Origin: Aquiflexum lacus
Lineage (GTDB): Bacteria > Bacteroidota > Bacteroidia > Cytophagales > Cyclobacteriaceae
Reading direction: 5' to 3'
Length of the DNA stretch: 64,000 bases
Assembly: GCF_015476655.1 (NCBI RefSeq)
Contig: NZ_JABFHF010000003.1
Coordinates: 1 to 64,000, forward strand
Part shown: in pieces, positions 8,599 to 15,940 of the stretch
Position numbering within the stretch: the first letter of the stretch is position 1
Layout of the letters: each line of letters opens with the position of its first letter
Translations under genes and position numbers: made by a program
The notes under the pieces: model-generated
What the model was told of the DNA's origin: nothing
Seen by the model: only the letters and a program-made list of their open reading frames with translations
Databases searched by the model: none

Positions 8599-9606
8599 TC
8601 ACTTCTTATTTTCCAATAGCTTCAATAATAATTTTTCAGCTTTATCCAGTGAAGTCGGCGAGTTTGTTTCCCGAAAGGGGTTTTTTAAGGGCAACTCCCC
8701 CAAATCCACTTTTTCCAAAATAAGAGGATGAATATAATATCCTTTACAGATAGTTGGGGTATTTCCCAATTCGTCTGCAATCATGCGAATTAAAATGGTT
8801 TCAAGTTTTTTTCGGGGAAATTGCTGCTGATGATTAAGGGCTTCCGGGAAAAATTCAATGGCTAACCTACTTCCAACCCAAGTTCTGAAGTCCTTGCTGG
8901 TAAACTCCTCACCCATATTTTCCTTGATATACTCTTGAACATCATAACTATCTACCCGATTAATTTGACCATTTGGATCAACATACTTGAAAAGTTCGTA
9001 ACCGGGCAATTCTGCAACCTTTTTGATATGTCGCATAATGGCTTTGTCTTCAATAGTCACCTCCCGCTCTTTATTGCTTTTTCCTTTGAAGGAAAGAGAA
9101 AGAGTACCTCCCTCCACGACCATATGTTTACGGCGAAGTGTAGTTAACCCATAAGTTTGATTATCCCTTTCGTATTGTTTATTCCCAATTCGGATACCGG
9201 TTTCATCGAGGATGGTAACCATCAAAGCAAGAATTTTTCGCTTTGGCCAACTCTGTATTTTTAAATCTTTCTGAACCCTTTTTCTGATTTTTGGAAGTGC
9301 CTTCCCAAATTGGGCCATCCGCTCAAATTTTTCTTCCTGACGACTTTTTTCCCACTCGGCATGATAGATGTATTGTTTTCTACCTTTCAAATCCCTACCT
9401 GTCGCCTGAATATGACCATCATCAAACCTACAGATGCTCACATCATTCCACATCGGAGGAATGACCAAACTTTTGATCCGGTTTAATTTATGCTTATCGC
9501 CAATCTTCTCTCCCTTTTCATCCAAGTAGGCAAAACCTCGACCCTTTCTTACACGCTTGAAGCAGAGAGAATCTTCCTCGCTATAATATCTATAAGTAGA
9601 TTTCAT
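8599..9606 (-). CDS. DNA topoisomerase IB
   Basis: A 335-aa poxvirus-like bacterial type IB topoisomerase, which relaxes supercoils by a 3'-phosphotyrosine nick. It shows the family's N-terminal region with IPPMW and QATGRD, a catalytic block with GLTTLRRKH, a lysine loop FKGKSN, the DFRTWVGS segment, and the nucleophile tyrosine in GYYIHP near the C-terminus. The start is the MKSTYR methionine, since seven residues further upstream are AT-rich and atypical. It is divergent from the small membrane genes and about 260 nt from the SDR, so it is probably an independent transcript. The intervening 8342-8598 holds no gene. Confidence 0.92.
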   Translation of the reverse strand: MKSTYRYYSEEDSLCFKRVRKGRGFAYLDEKGEKIGDKHKLNRIKSLVIPPMWNDVSICRFDDGHIQATGRDLKGRKQYIYHAEWEKSRQEEKFERMAQFGKALPKIRKRVQKDLKIQSWPKRKILALMVTILDETGIRIGNKQYERDNQTYGLTTLRRKHMVVEGGTLSLSFKGKSNKEREVTIEDKAIMRHIKKVAELPGYELFKYVDPNGQINRVDSYDVQEYIKENMGEEFTSKDFRTWVGSRLAIEFFPEALNHQQQFPRKKLETILIRMIADELGNTPTICKGYYIHPLILEKVDLGELPLKNPFRETNSPTSLDKAEKLLLKLLENKK

Positions 9607-9849
9607 TATTGAATTGATTTGCAACATTTAAGCCAAATTTCAGCAACACTTATGAATGAAATTTTTTATCCGAAAGAGCGAAGATCAAAAACATTAATGC
9701 AACTGACATAAAATCAAATACTTAAAACTTTCTGCTGCTACCTGAGTTATGGTTACATCAAGTCAGAAAATTGATCCGACTATTCCTTGATTAACATCAC
9801 TGATTTCTTTACCAACAAACTACATATTTAAAAAAAAATATTGAAATTC

Positions 9850-10020
9850 ATGAAGAAGTTTAAAAAATCTGAAATAGTATTAATGGTCTTGGTAGTAGTC
9901 CTGATCGGAGTATCAGAATATTATTTTGTCATTCAAAAAGAGCCGTTAAAAGCCATTTTCATTGGTTTATGGTGCCCGACCATTTTGGGCTTTTTAATAA
10001 TATTTAATATGAAAAGGTAA
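9850..10020 (+). CDS. Short two-TM membrane protein, 56 aa
   Basis: A 56-codon frame with a clear ATG and two hydrophobic stretches (residues 9-27 and 35-52), starting MKKFKKSEIV and ending IIFNMKR. It stops one nucleotide before the next gene starts, so the two form a tight operon. No family is recognised. Confidence 0.6.
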   Translation: MKKFKKSEIVLMVLVVVLIGVSEYYFVIQKEPLKAIFIGLWCPTILGFLIIFNMKR

Positions 10021-10021
10021 A

Positions 10022-10330
10022 ATGGAAAATGTAGACATAATTATATTAACAATACTTGTTGTTGTTTCTTTTGTAGTTTTTATAGCTACTTCTCTAAAGG
10101 AATTTAACAAAATGGAGGATGAACCCTACGAATTTGAAAAGGCATCCGGCTTTACCAGAGCGGCATTATTTAATGTGCTCAGTTCCTTTTTTGATGATGA
10201 TGAAATTCCTGAAAAAACCAGAGAAAAGTTTAAAAGCACCATCAAGCGTACCATTTCAGATATGGAATCAGATGGTGTATATTTTGATGATAAAGACAAG
10301 TCTAAAAAGAGACCTGATGGCAAAAAATAA
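10022..10330 (+). CDS. Single-pass membrane protein with acidic cytoplasmic tail
   Basis: A 102-aa protein with one N-terminal transmembrane helix (residues 5-23) and a charged soluble tail rich in Asp, Glu and Lys that ends in a basic run. It lies one base after the 56-aa membrane protein, so the two products may form a complex. I do not recognise the family. The frame in the +1 register is a shadow. Confidence 0.6.
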   Translation: MENVDIIILTILVVVSFVVFIATSLKEFNKMEDEPYEFEKASGFTRAALFNVLSSFFDDDEIPEKTREKFKSTIKRTISDMESDGVYFDDKDKSKKRPDGKK

Positions 10331-10393
10331 AAAAATTATCTTTTAGAAATTACTATTTAATCCAATAAAAAGGATCAAAATCACAATCATGGA

Positions 10394-11533
10394 TTACTTT
10401 ACAGCCCTCCCAATTCCAAATTGATCTCCGGCTTTGGTCACCTGATGCTTGCTGAAATGGATCTCCACCATTTTTTCGCTCGCTACATAATTGTGGTATT
10501 CATCTTTGAGGGTCAAAAGAATATTTCTGGTTTCCACATCGATTACTTCACCGCTTGAAGGATAAGCATATTTTCCGTCCATACTAAAAGTAATCCAACC
10601 CGGTATATCCTGAAGCGGAATGGTCGTGAGTTGCTGGTAGGGCGGTGTTGCACTGAATACATGCATCCGCATGTTGTGGCCATCACTGACCCATAGTTCT
10701 TTTTCATTTGGGGTGAGACCAATGCCATGACTAGGATTTCCATGTCTCCGAACCGGGCCTTTTTCCCAACCTTCCACCACAATACTTTGAAGTACTTCCC
10801 CTGTATTCAGGTCACCCACTTCAAAGCCCAACAAGTCATCCACATTTGCAAAAACCAGTTTTTCTTGGCTGTCAATGGTAAAAGGCCGGATGCCATTGCT
10901 AAAGGGCCCCACTTTTTTAATGATGGAATGGTCCTCCGTATTAGTTACATGTAAATAGGGCGATGCAATATCAGCCAAGTAGGCATGCTTTCCAGAAGAG
11001 CCATAAAGGGTATTGTGTGCCCGCTGATGCACTTCAATTTTTTTGATGATTTCACCTGTTTCGCAATCCACTACATTCCAAAAAGACTTTTCTAAGGAAG
11101 GTAAATACATGGTTTTGCCATCAGGAGATATCGCCATCCGATCCGCGCCGCCATCATAGGTTTTCTCCCATAGCACCTTTTCCGAAGTCAGGTCAATGCG
11201 TTGGAGTGTTTGGAGCGTGCTGACATAAATGCTGTTGAGGGTCACGCTGACAGCTACCCCTTTGACATTGGAAGGCTTGCCGTTGGGAAGTAATCCTTGG
11301 GTTTTAATTCTTTTGACAAACTGATGACCATTGTCCATGTCAAAAACCAAAATCCCATGACCCCCATAACCCAAATAATTCCGAATTCCCGGGACTGCCA
11401 CATACAGATACCTTCCTGATTCAGGAGATTGGATTTCCGGATCGGTATTTTCGACCTGATAGGGCATCCATGCGACGGAGAAAAAGATTAATAGGGCAAC
11501 GCTGACAATGGCTTTGGTTTTATTGGGCTTCAT
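10394..11533 (-). CDS. Exported YVTN/YncE-like beta-propeller protein
   Basis: A 379-aa protein with an N-terminal signal peptide or anchor (about residues 8-23) and a series of blade-like repeats. The repeats have the pattern of YVTN/YncE propellers (MAISPDGKTMYLPS, GIGLTPNEKELWVSDG, ITFSMDGKYAYPS). Such proteins bind ligands or partners in the periplasm, or accompany quinoprotein and metal-handling systems. No catalytic motif is visible. It stands alone; the flanking genes are on the plus strand. Confidence 0.75.
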   Translation of the reverse strand: MKPNKTKAIVSVALLIFFSVAWMPYQVENTDPEIQSPESGRYLYVAVPGIRNYLGYGGHGILVFDMDNGHQFVKRIKTQGLLPNGKPSNVKGVAVSVTLNSIYVSTLQTLQRIDLTSEKVLWEKTYDGGADRMAISPDGKTMYLPSLEKSFWNVVDCETGEIIKKIEVHQRAHNTLYGSSGKHAYLADIASPYLHVTNTEDHSIIKKVGPFSNGIRPFTIDSQEKLVFANVDDLLGFEVGDLNTGEVLQSIVVEGWEKGPVRRHGNPSHGIGLTPNEKELWVSDGHNMRMHVFSATPPYQQLTTIPLQDIPGWITFSMDGKYAYPSSGEVIDVETRNILLTLKDEYHNYVASEKMVEIHFSKHQVTKAGDQFGIGRAVK

Positions 11534-11627
11534 GATATTTTGTTTTGGAACAGGGGAGGAGTAAGATAATGAATAAAGATAAACATTTGGAAGTGTTAGA
11601 AAAATCCGGCTTAAAAACAGGCAGATA

Positions 11628-11825
11628 TTGCGACGAAATCATGATAAAATCTTTCGGTTATTTCCACCCTTTAAGGGTAAAGCCAAATATGCAGGCATGA
11701 ATGCGACCTTGTTAAGGCAGTATGCTGCTGGTGTTAAAAATCCATCTCTAGAACAAGCTAAGAAGATAGAAAAAGCATTACATATTTTAGCAGACGAGCT
11801 TCGGGAAGCAAATATCGTAAATTAA
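11628..11825 (+). pseudogene. HicB-like antitoxin remnant
   Basis: Only the C-terminal DNA-binding segment survives: AGMNATLLRQYAAG, then LEQAKKIEKALHILADEL. It resembles the tail of Bacteroidota HicB-like antitoxins with an appended helix-turn-helix. There is no convincing start: the frame begins at a TTG inside unrelated sequence and the HicB core is missing upstream. The short frame from ATG 11569 is in another register and reads only 43 codons. Confidence 0.45.
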
Positions 11826-11920
11826 CTTCAACAAGGAATCCATGGCTCATCTCCTTTATCTTAAATAATATTATGCTACTTTTTGAGCAGACCTTTGGAC
11901 AGACGTCATTTACCAACAGC

Positions 11921-12018
11921 TATATCTAAATACATATAAAATCAGTTTCAAAACATTTATTATATTTTTTTACATATAATTTAATATATTTGGTATTGTT
12001 TATATCTAAAAGAATATA
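11921..12018 (+). promoter_or_regulatory. hipB promoter with paired operator-like repeats
   Basis: Two 18-bp near-repeats, TATATCTAAATACATATA (11921-11938) and TATATCTAAAAGAATATA (12001-12018), lie exactly 80 bp apart and flank a TATATTTG (11985-11992) that fits the Bacteroidota -7 box TAnnTTTG. The downstream repeat abuts the hipB ATG. Autorepression by the antitoxin is inferred. Confidence 0.55.
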
Positions 12019-12249
12019 ATGAAAAGACTTTCGGAGTTTGTAAAAGAAAAGAGAAAGGAGACAGGAATGACTCAGGAGGAGTTTGCCGAACGCTCTGGGG
12101 TAGCCTTGACGGTAATCAGAAAGATAGAACAAGGAAAGACCAATCTCAACCTGGATAAGGTCAACCTGGTGCTCCGGATGTTTGGCCACGAACTGGTTCC
12201 TATAAACAGTAAAATTTTGAACGATGAGACAAGCGGAGATTTATTATAA
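12019..12249 (+). CDS. hipB: HipB-like antitoxin
   Basis: A 76-aa XRE protein with a complete helix-turn-helix (TGMTQEEFAERSGVALTVIRKIEQGK), as in HipB, the repressor and antitoxin of the HipA kinase. The stop lies inside the start of a truncated hipA frame (26-nt overlap), the normal hipBA arrangement. The gene itself is intact, so an orphan antitoxin may persist. The operator-like repeats upstream suggest it still controls its own promoter. Confidence 0.8.
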   Translation: MKRLSEFVKEKRKETGMTQEEFAERSGVALTVIRKIEQGKTNLNLDKVNLVLRMFGHELVPINSKILNDETSGDLL

Positions 12250-12301
12250 AGACACGCTGGCAGGAATGCTTACTGAAACTGACGATGGGGAATATCAATA
12301 A
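12224..12301 (+). pseudogene. hipA 5' stub
   Basis: The first 25 codons read MRQAEIYYKDTLAG then LTETDDGEYQ and match the N-terminus of HipA kinases, followed at once by TAA. The rest of HipA is absent. The sequence after the stop shifts to a HigB remnant, so this is a deletion scar. Confidence 0.7.
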
Positions 12302-12339
12302 GATTTACTAAACGTTTCTATAGCCAATCCTGAGTTCAG

Positions 12340-12438
12340 ATCAGCTATATCAGACAATGGGTATTTATCAAATTCATCGGAACACATGCCGAATATGATA
12401 AAGTTGATGCAAATACAGTTGAGCAATTTAAATCGTAA
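12340..12438 (+). pseudogene. higB toxin 3' remnant
   Basis: The last 32 codons of a HigB-type mRNA interferase survive: FIKFIGTHAEYDK then DANTVEQFKS before TAA. The gap to higA is 15 nt, the usual higBA spacing. The N-terminal part was lost, apparently in the deletion that also removed most of hipA. Confidence 0.7.
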
Positions 12439-12453
12439 AATACAATCGTAGAT

Positions 12454-12843
12454 ATGAAATGGGATAAAATCATCACCACAGAGCAAGAATATGAAAAAGC
12501 TTTAAAGAGGCTTTCCTCAATATTTGATGCGAATCCAGATAGTCCTGAAGGGATGGAAGCAGAACTCTTGGTCACCCTTGTTGAAAAGTATGAAAAGGAA
12601 CACTATCCTATTGCTTTGCCCGAACCGATCACAGCTGTCAAGGAAGCCATGGAAATGAAAGGATTAAAGGACAAAGACCTAATTCAGGCTATTGGAAATA
12701 AGACCACTGTCAGCCTTGTTCTCAATCGCAAGCGAACTTTGACCATAGATATGATCAGAAACCTCAGCGAGCTTCTAGGACTCCCGGTAGAAGTGTTAAT
12801 CCAACCTTATAAACTCAATGGTAAGCAAGAGATGGTAAATTGA
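12454..12843 (+). CDS. higA: HigA-like antitoxin
   Basis: A 129-aa protein of the long HigA type: an N-terminal toxin-binding part (about 1-60), a proline-containing linker, and an XRE DNA-binding domain (about 64-115; KGLKDKDLIQAIGNKTTVS). It is complete, while its toxin gene upstream is reduced to a fragment. It probably remains as an orphan antitoxin, which can protect against related toxins carried by incoming elements. Confidence 0.8.
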   Translation: MKWDKIITTEQEYEKALKRLSSIFDANPDSPEGMEAELLVTLVEKYEKEHYPIALPEPITAVKEAMEMKGLKDKDLIQAIGNKTTVSLVLNRKRTLTIDMIRNLSELLGLPVEVLIQPYKLNGKQEMVN

Positions 12844-13013
12844 GTCTAAGTTATCTTTGGTATCCATTAGTCCTTATACTGAGTAAAGTGACTATTCCCA
12901 AAACACCGGAACATGTGATGTAAGAAGAAGGATTTTGCGAAAAATTGGAGACCTTGGAGGTTTAAATTTCTGTATTTATAAGTTGATAGGTTATTTCCGA
13001 TGACTAAAAATGA

Positions 13014-13041
13014 AAAAAGGCTGAATTTCTTCAGCCTTTTT
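13014..13041 (-). terminator. Displaced tRNA-Ser terminator
   Basis: A 12-bp stem (AAAAAGGCTGAA/TTCAGCCTTTTT) with loop tttc. On the minus strand it follows within about 3 bp the 21-bp copy of the tRNA-Ser 3' end and ends in a T run. It looks like the original terminator of the tRNA gene, now about 18 kb away from it. It could also end higA transcription on the plus strand. Confidence 0.8.
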
Positions 13042-13043
13042 GA

Positions 13044-13064
13044 GCAGAGGAGGAGGGATTCGAA
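13044..13064. repeat. Left attachment site (att), copy of tRNA-Ser 3' end
   Basis: 21 bp (gcagaggaggagggattcgaa) are identical, and in the same orientation, to 30997-31017, which covers the acceptor stem and T arm of tRNA-Ser. Integrases that target tRNA genes leave exactly this kind of direct repeat. Confidence 0.8.
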
Positions 13065-13173
13065 TAATCGCTATAACTCACTCTAAATCAAATATTTATT
13101 TTTGTAATTTTTCCGAGGTCTCGATTTTCCCTCACGGTAAATTTTCAATAAATCTGTGATGAATGGTAATTCG

Positions 13174-13203
13174 GGGATTCGAACCCTTGGTACTTTAGGT
13201 AAT
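13174..13203 (-). pseudogene. Decayed tRNA-Ser fragment
   Basis: gggattcgaaccc is identical to the T-arm region of tRNA-Ser, and the next bases (ttggtactttagg) match the variable arm with mostly C-to-T changes. No acceptor stem or anticodon arm accompanies it. This is probably a relic of an older integration. Confidence 0.45.
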
Positions 13204-13281
13204 TCTCTACAGATTTTTAAGTACAGTTCTGAACCAATCAGGAATTGATTTTGGCAAAAGACAGTCAAACAATGATTTCAG

Positions 13282-13590
13282 TTATTTCAAAAGATTTTCT
13301 ATTTTCCCTTGAATCATATTAAGGCTTCTCTTAACAAACTCCTCTTTTGTTTCATTTTCTAAAGGAAGTCCTATGTTTTCACTTATAGTTGTGATAAAAG
13401 AATCTGATGTTGCCAAATTCTTTATCTCCTCTATTTTTTCATCTCGAAGTGCATTATCATTTTTTATAGAAGGAGGAAATAAGTTAGTAATTGTTGAAAT
13501 ATTTTTTTTACTAAATTTTAAAAGATCTGGGTTTTCTTCTAAAAATAATTTAAAAGATACCTCTTTATTTAATTCGAATTTTTGTCCCAT
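13282..13590 (-). CDS. Hypothetical protein, 102 aa
   Basis: A charged, helical, soluble-looking protein rich in Lys, Glu and Asn, without signal peptide or membrane segment. It begins 5 nt after the stop of a 55-aa frame upstream, so the two are probably one operon. The region is very AT-rich, consistent with foreign cargo. No family is recognised. Confidence 0.5.
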   Translation of the reverse strand: MGQKFELNKEVSFKLFLEENPDLLKFSKKNISTITNLFPPSIKNDNALRDEKIEEIKNLATSDSFITTISENIGLPLENETKEEFVKRSLNMIQGKIENLLK

Positions 13591-13595
13591 ATAAA

Positions 13596-13763
13596 TTAAG
13601 CGGTTTTGGATTTATAATAATCATAAAATTTTTCAAATATCTTTTCAAACATGTCTTTTAAAATATCTTGGAGATGCTCTTTTATATTTTTTTTAGTGTC
13701 ATCATCAAATCCACTCCATAAGTGGATTAACCAGTTTATAATCTTTACAAAAATTGATGTCAT
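13596..13763 (-). CDS. Small amphipathic protein, 55 aa
   Basis: A 55-codon frame with ATG at 13763. The N-terminus (MTSIFVKIINWLIHLW) is a strongly hydrophobic or amphipathic helix, followed by an acidic GFDDD turn and a second helix in which charged residues alternate with Phe and Ile. It lies 5 nt upstream of the 102-aa gene. It could be a small membrane-active effector or an assembly helix. No family is recognised. Confidence 0.5.
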   Translation of the reverse strand: MTSIFVKIINWLIHLWSGFDDDTKKNIKEHLQDILKDMFEKIFEKFYDYYKSKTA

Positions 13764-14020
13764 AATTTTTTAGTAGTGGTTATTTAAATTTAATTTGAGG
13801 GTATTTATACTATTAGACTTTTAAATATATGATTTTTTTTAAAAATATAAAATCTTAGTTTAGAGTCTGAAGTATTAGTCCCGACAAACAAACTCTTTAC
13901 GTCTTTTTAGTATATGATTTAAATAATAACTGGTATCTATCCAAAAAACTATTTATAAATATGATGATATGCTATAGGTTTATGGTTTTCAATCATTGCC
14001 TTCGATTTCAATGAAAATCT

Positions 14021-15346
14021 TCAAATTATCCCCTCCTTAAGTTTATGTTTCCATTTAATAAATCCTTCAGCAAAGTTTAAGGAAATATCATCGTGGTCTA
14101 TGGTAGAAAATCCAAGGTCATTGTCAATATCTTTGTTTCTATATGCTTTTTTATATAGTTCACGTCCACCATCTCTAATTGTATTTATTGATGCTTCAAT
14201 TCTCTTAAATTGTAATTCTATATCCAGTTCAGATTTTTCAATACTCCATATATACGTTGCATGAGAGTTGAGAAGCTCCCATACAAAATGGTTATTTTCT
14301 TTCCCTTCAATCAAAAATAGAAAGCCGAAGTTAGGATGAAGGGTAAACTTTAGCTTGCTGTTTTCCGACTGTTTTCTGCCAGCTAAGTACTCAAGTTGCT
14401 TCTTGTTTCTTGTTTTGTGGTTTTTAAGCAAGAGACCTAATATATCATCATCGCTCTGTTTGAAAACATTTCCTTCAACATCATTTGATTTGATTTCACC
14501 AAAAATTTCATCCAATGTGAAAAGTGATTTATCTCTGTCAAATGAATTTGGTTCTTTGGTCAAAGCAATTGTTCGATCATATTTGATGCTATCAACTAAT
14601 TCTGCATCAATCTTCGAAATTTCCGGTGAGGTTGCTGTTGTTTCGAAAACCTTACCATAAGATATTTTGATAATAGCATTAACCCTGAATTTTTTAGTTT
14701 TTAATTTCTTAGAAAACCATGACTTTATACTTTCAAACTCAGCAAGTAGGAACTCATTTTTGACATTGAATTCAACATTTTCTGGAATTTTAGTTATCTT
14801 TTTAGTGAATGTTACATAACCATCCTTAAATTCTGCATCAGAAAAGTCAACCTTAAATTCAAAATTTAATGAATAGAAATTGGGATCTAAATCATCATCT
14901 TCCATGAAATCATGATCATCCTTTTTTTGTTGATGGAAGTCTAATTGATGGTAATCATCTTTTTTAGATTGCTTTGCGCTTTCCCTATAAAATCTATCCA
15001 CATCATGATTATCCAATATACTTATTAAGTTTATCTTTGAATAGCTGGTCAGAAGCTGCTCAAAATTTAGCCAATCAAATTTTTCAAATGCTATTCGATC
15101 GATCTGCTCTGCGTATTTTTGGCCTTCAAAACTTTCAGTATGTTTGATAAAATAGTCCAAAACTTTCATTTTCCAGCACCTTGTATCATGGTTATATTCA
15201 ATCAATTCAACATTCCAATATATTTCATTATGTGAACGAAATTTAAAATGTTCTATAGGGATATTTGTTTCACCAATAGGAATAGCCAGGGTTGGACTCA
15301 GATGGACTTCCTTGTTATCAATTTTTATGATTAACTCTCTACGCAT
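14021..15346 (-). CDS. Large hypothetical protein, 441 aa
   Basis: A soluble protein without signal peptide or membrane segment. It starts with a beta-rich part (RRELIIKIDNKEVHLS), has a very acidic and His/Asp-rich linker at about residues 130-160 (KKDDHDFMEDDD), and ends in a mixed helical half. No catalytic motif is obvious. It is the last gene of the run DUF1998 helicase, UvrD helicase, MIT_C-like fragment, this gene, all on the minus strand, with a 20-nt gap to the MIT_C-like frame. By position it is a candidate accessory subunit of the helicase locus. No family is recognised. Confidence 0.6.
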   Translation of the reverse strand: MRRELIIKIDNKEVHLSPTLAIPIGETNIPIEHFKFRSHNEIYWNVELIEYNHDTRCWKMKVLDYFIKHTESFEGQKYAEQIDRIAFEKFDWLNFEQLLTSYSKINLISILDNHDVDRFYRESAKQSKKDDYHQLDFHQQKKDDHDFMEDDDLDPNFYSLNFEFKVDFSDAEFKDGYVTFTKKITKIPENVEFNVKNEFLLAEFESIKSWFSKKLKTKKFRVNAIIKISYGKVFETTATSPEISKIDAELVDSIKYDRTIALTKEPNSFDRDKSLFTLDEIFGEIKSNDVEGNVFKQSDDDILGLLLKNHKTRNKKQLEYLAGRKQSENSKLKFTLHPNFGFLFLIEGKENNHFVWELLNSHATYIWSIEKSELDIELQFKRIEASINTIRDGGRELYKKAYRNKDIDNDLGFSTIDHDDISLNFAEGFIKWKHKLKEGII

Positions 15347-15366
15347 AAGTTGTTAAACAAAATCCC

Positions 15367-15705
15367 TCAAATCCTCAAATAAGTAATATCACAAGCCTTG
15401 CATTTCCGTTTTTCCTGGTCGAGGTCTGCTGCATTGAACTTTCCTTCAATCCGGTCAAAAATATCAAGCCCTCGTCCAAGACTGATTTTCCATCCATTAT
15501 CTGCCATGATGGATCTGTCATGGATATCCGAAAACTCATAAGTTAAGTGGATTCCAAGATCAGCAACACTTTCCTGTAAATCCTGGAAATTGGAAAGAGA
15601 GTCCTCCATATAGTCCGGATTGTTCAAAGTTACAATATTCTCCCATTGGCTTTTATTTATTTTGAAAGCTGCCTTTTCTTTAATTAGCGGGACATACTTT
15701 TCCAA
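15367..15705 (-). CDS. MIT_C-like (phospholipase-D-fold) domain protein, probably 5'-truncated
   Basis: 112 residues from a TTG at 15705. The C-terminal half carries IHDRSIMADNGW, ISLGRGLDIF and CKACDITY, the signature of the MIT_C/MITD1 C-terminal domain, a PLD-like fold also found in bacterial proteins. The same frame stays open upstream through an in-frame SSEK repeat to a TAG just beyond about 15804, yet offers no ATG or GTG. The N-terminal part of the ancestral protein is therefore probably lost. It lies between the UvrD-like helicase and the 441-aa protein, so it is likely a component of that locus. Confidence 0.6.
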   Translation of the reverse strand: MEKYVPLIKEKAAFKINKSQWENIVTLNNPDYMEDSLSNFQDLQESVADLGIHLTYEFSDIHDRSIMADNGWKISLGRGLDIFDRIEGKFNAADLDQEKRKCKACDITYLRI

Positions 15706-15720
15706 TTGGAGAGAATCTTT

Positions 15721-15756
15721 CTCCGAACTTTTCTCCGAACTTTTCTCCGAACTTTT
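15721..15756. repeat. 12-bp tandem repeat, 3 copies
   Basis: CTCCGAACTTTT occurs three times without interruption. Read on the minus strand in the frame of the MIT_C-like gene it encodes three SSEK units, so it could be a flexible linker if translated. Confidence 0.85.
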
Positions 15757-15940
15757 TGACTGCCTTTTTAGGAGAACAGTGAAAATTCCCTCTGTCTTAA
15801 ATAAGGCTGCCTATGACTCTTCCAATTTTCTCTTCAAGCTTTGTATATGCAGTATCTCCCTATTGCAGCCAACACTTTGTAAAGAAGAGTTTTCCCAATT
15901 GGAGAGCATCAATTATATGCCCGCAGATTAATCACCCATT

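Larger units (their letters stand above)
12844..13281. other. Island boundary zone without protein genes
   Basis: This stretch holds the terminator, the 21-bp tRNA-Ser 3' copy and a second tRNA-like relic described separately. The 61-codon minus frame at 13083-13268 spans the tRNA relic and is not credible as a protein. The rest is AT-rich with no visible gene. Confidence 0.6.

Noticed and set aside
13083-13268. 61-aa minus-strand protein
   Set aside because: It spans the tRNA-like relic, and the RVRIPELP stretch is the usual false translation of tRNA sequence.
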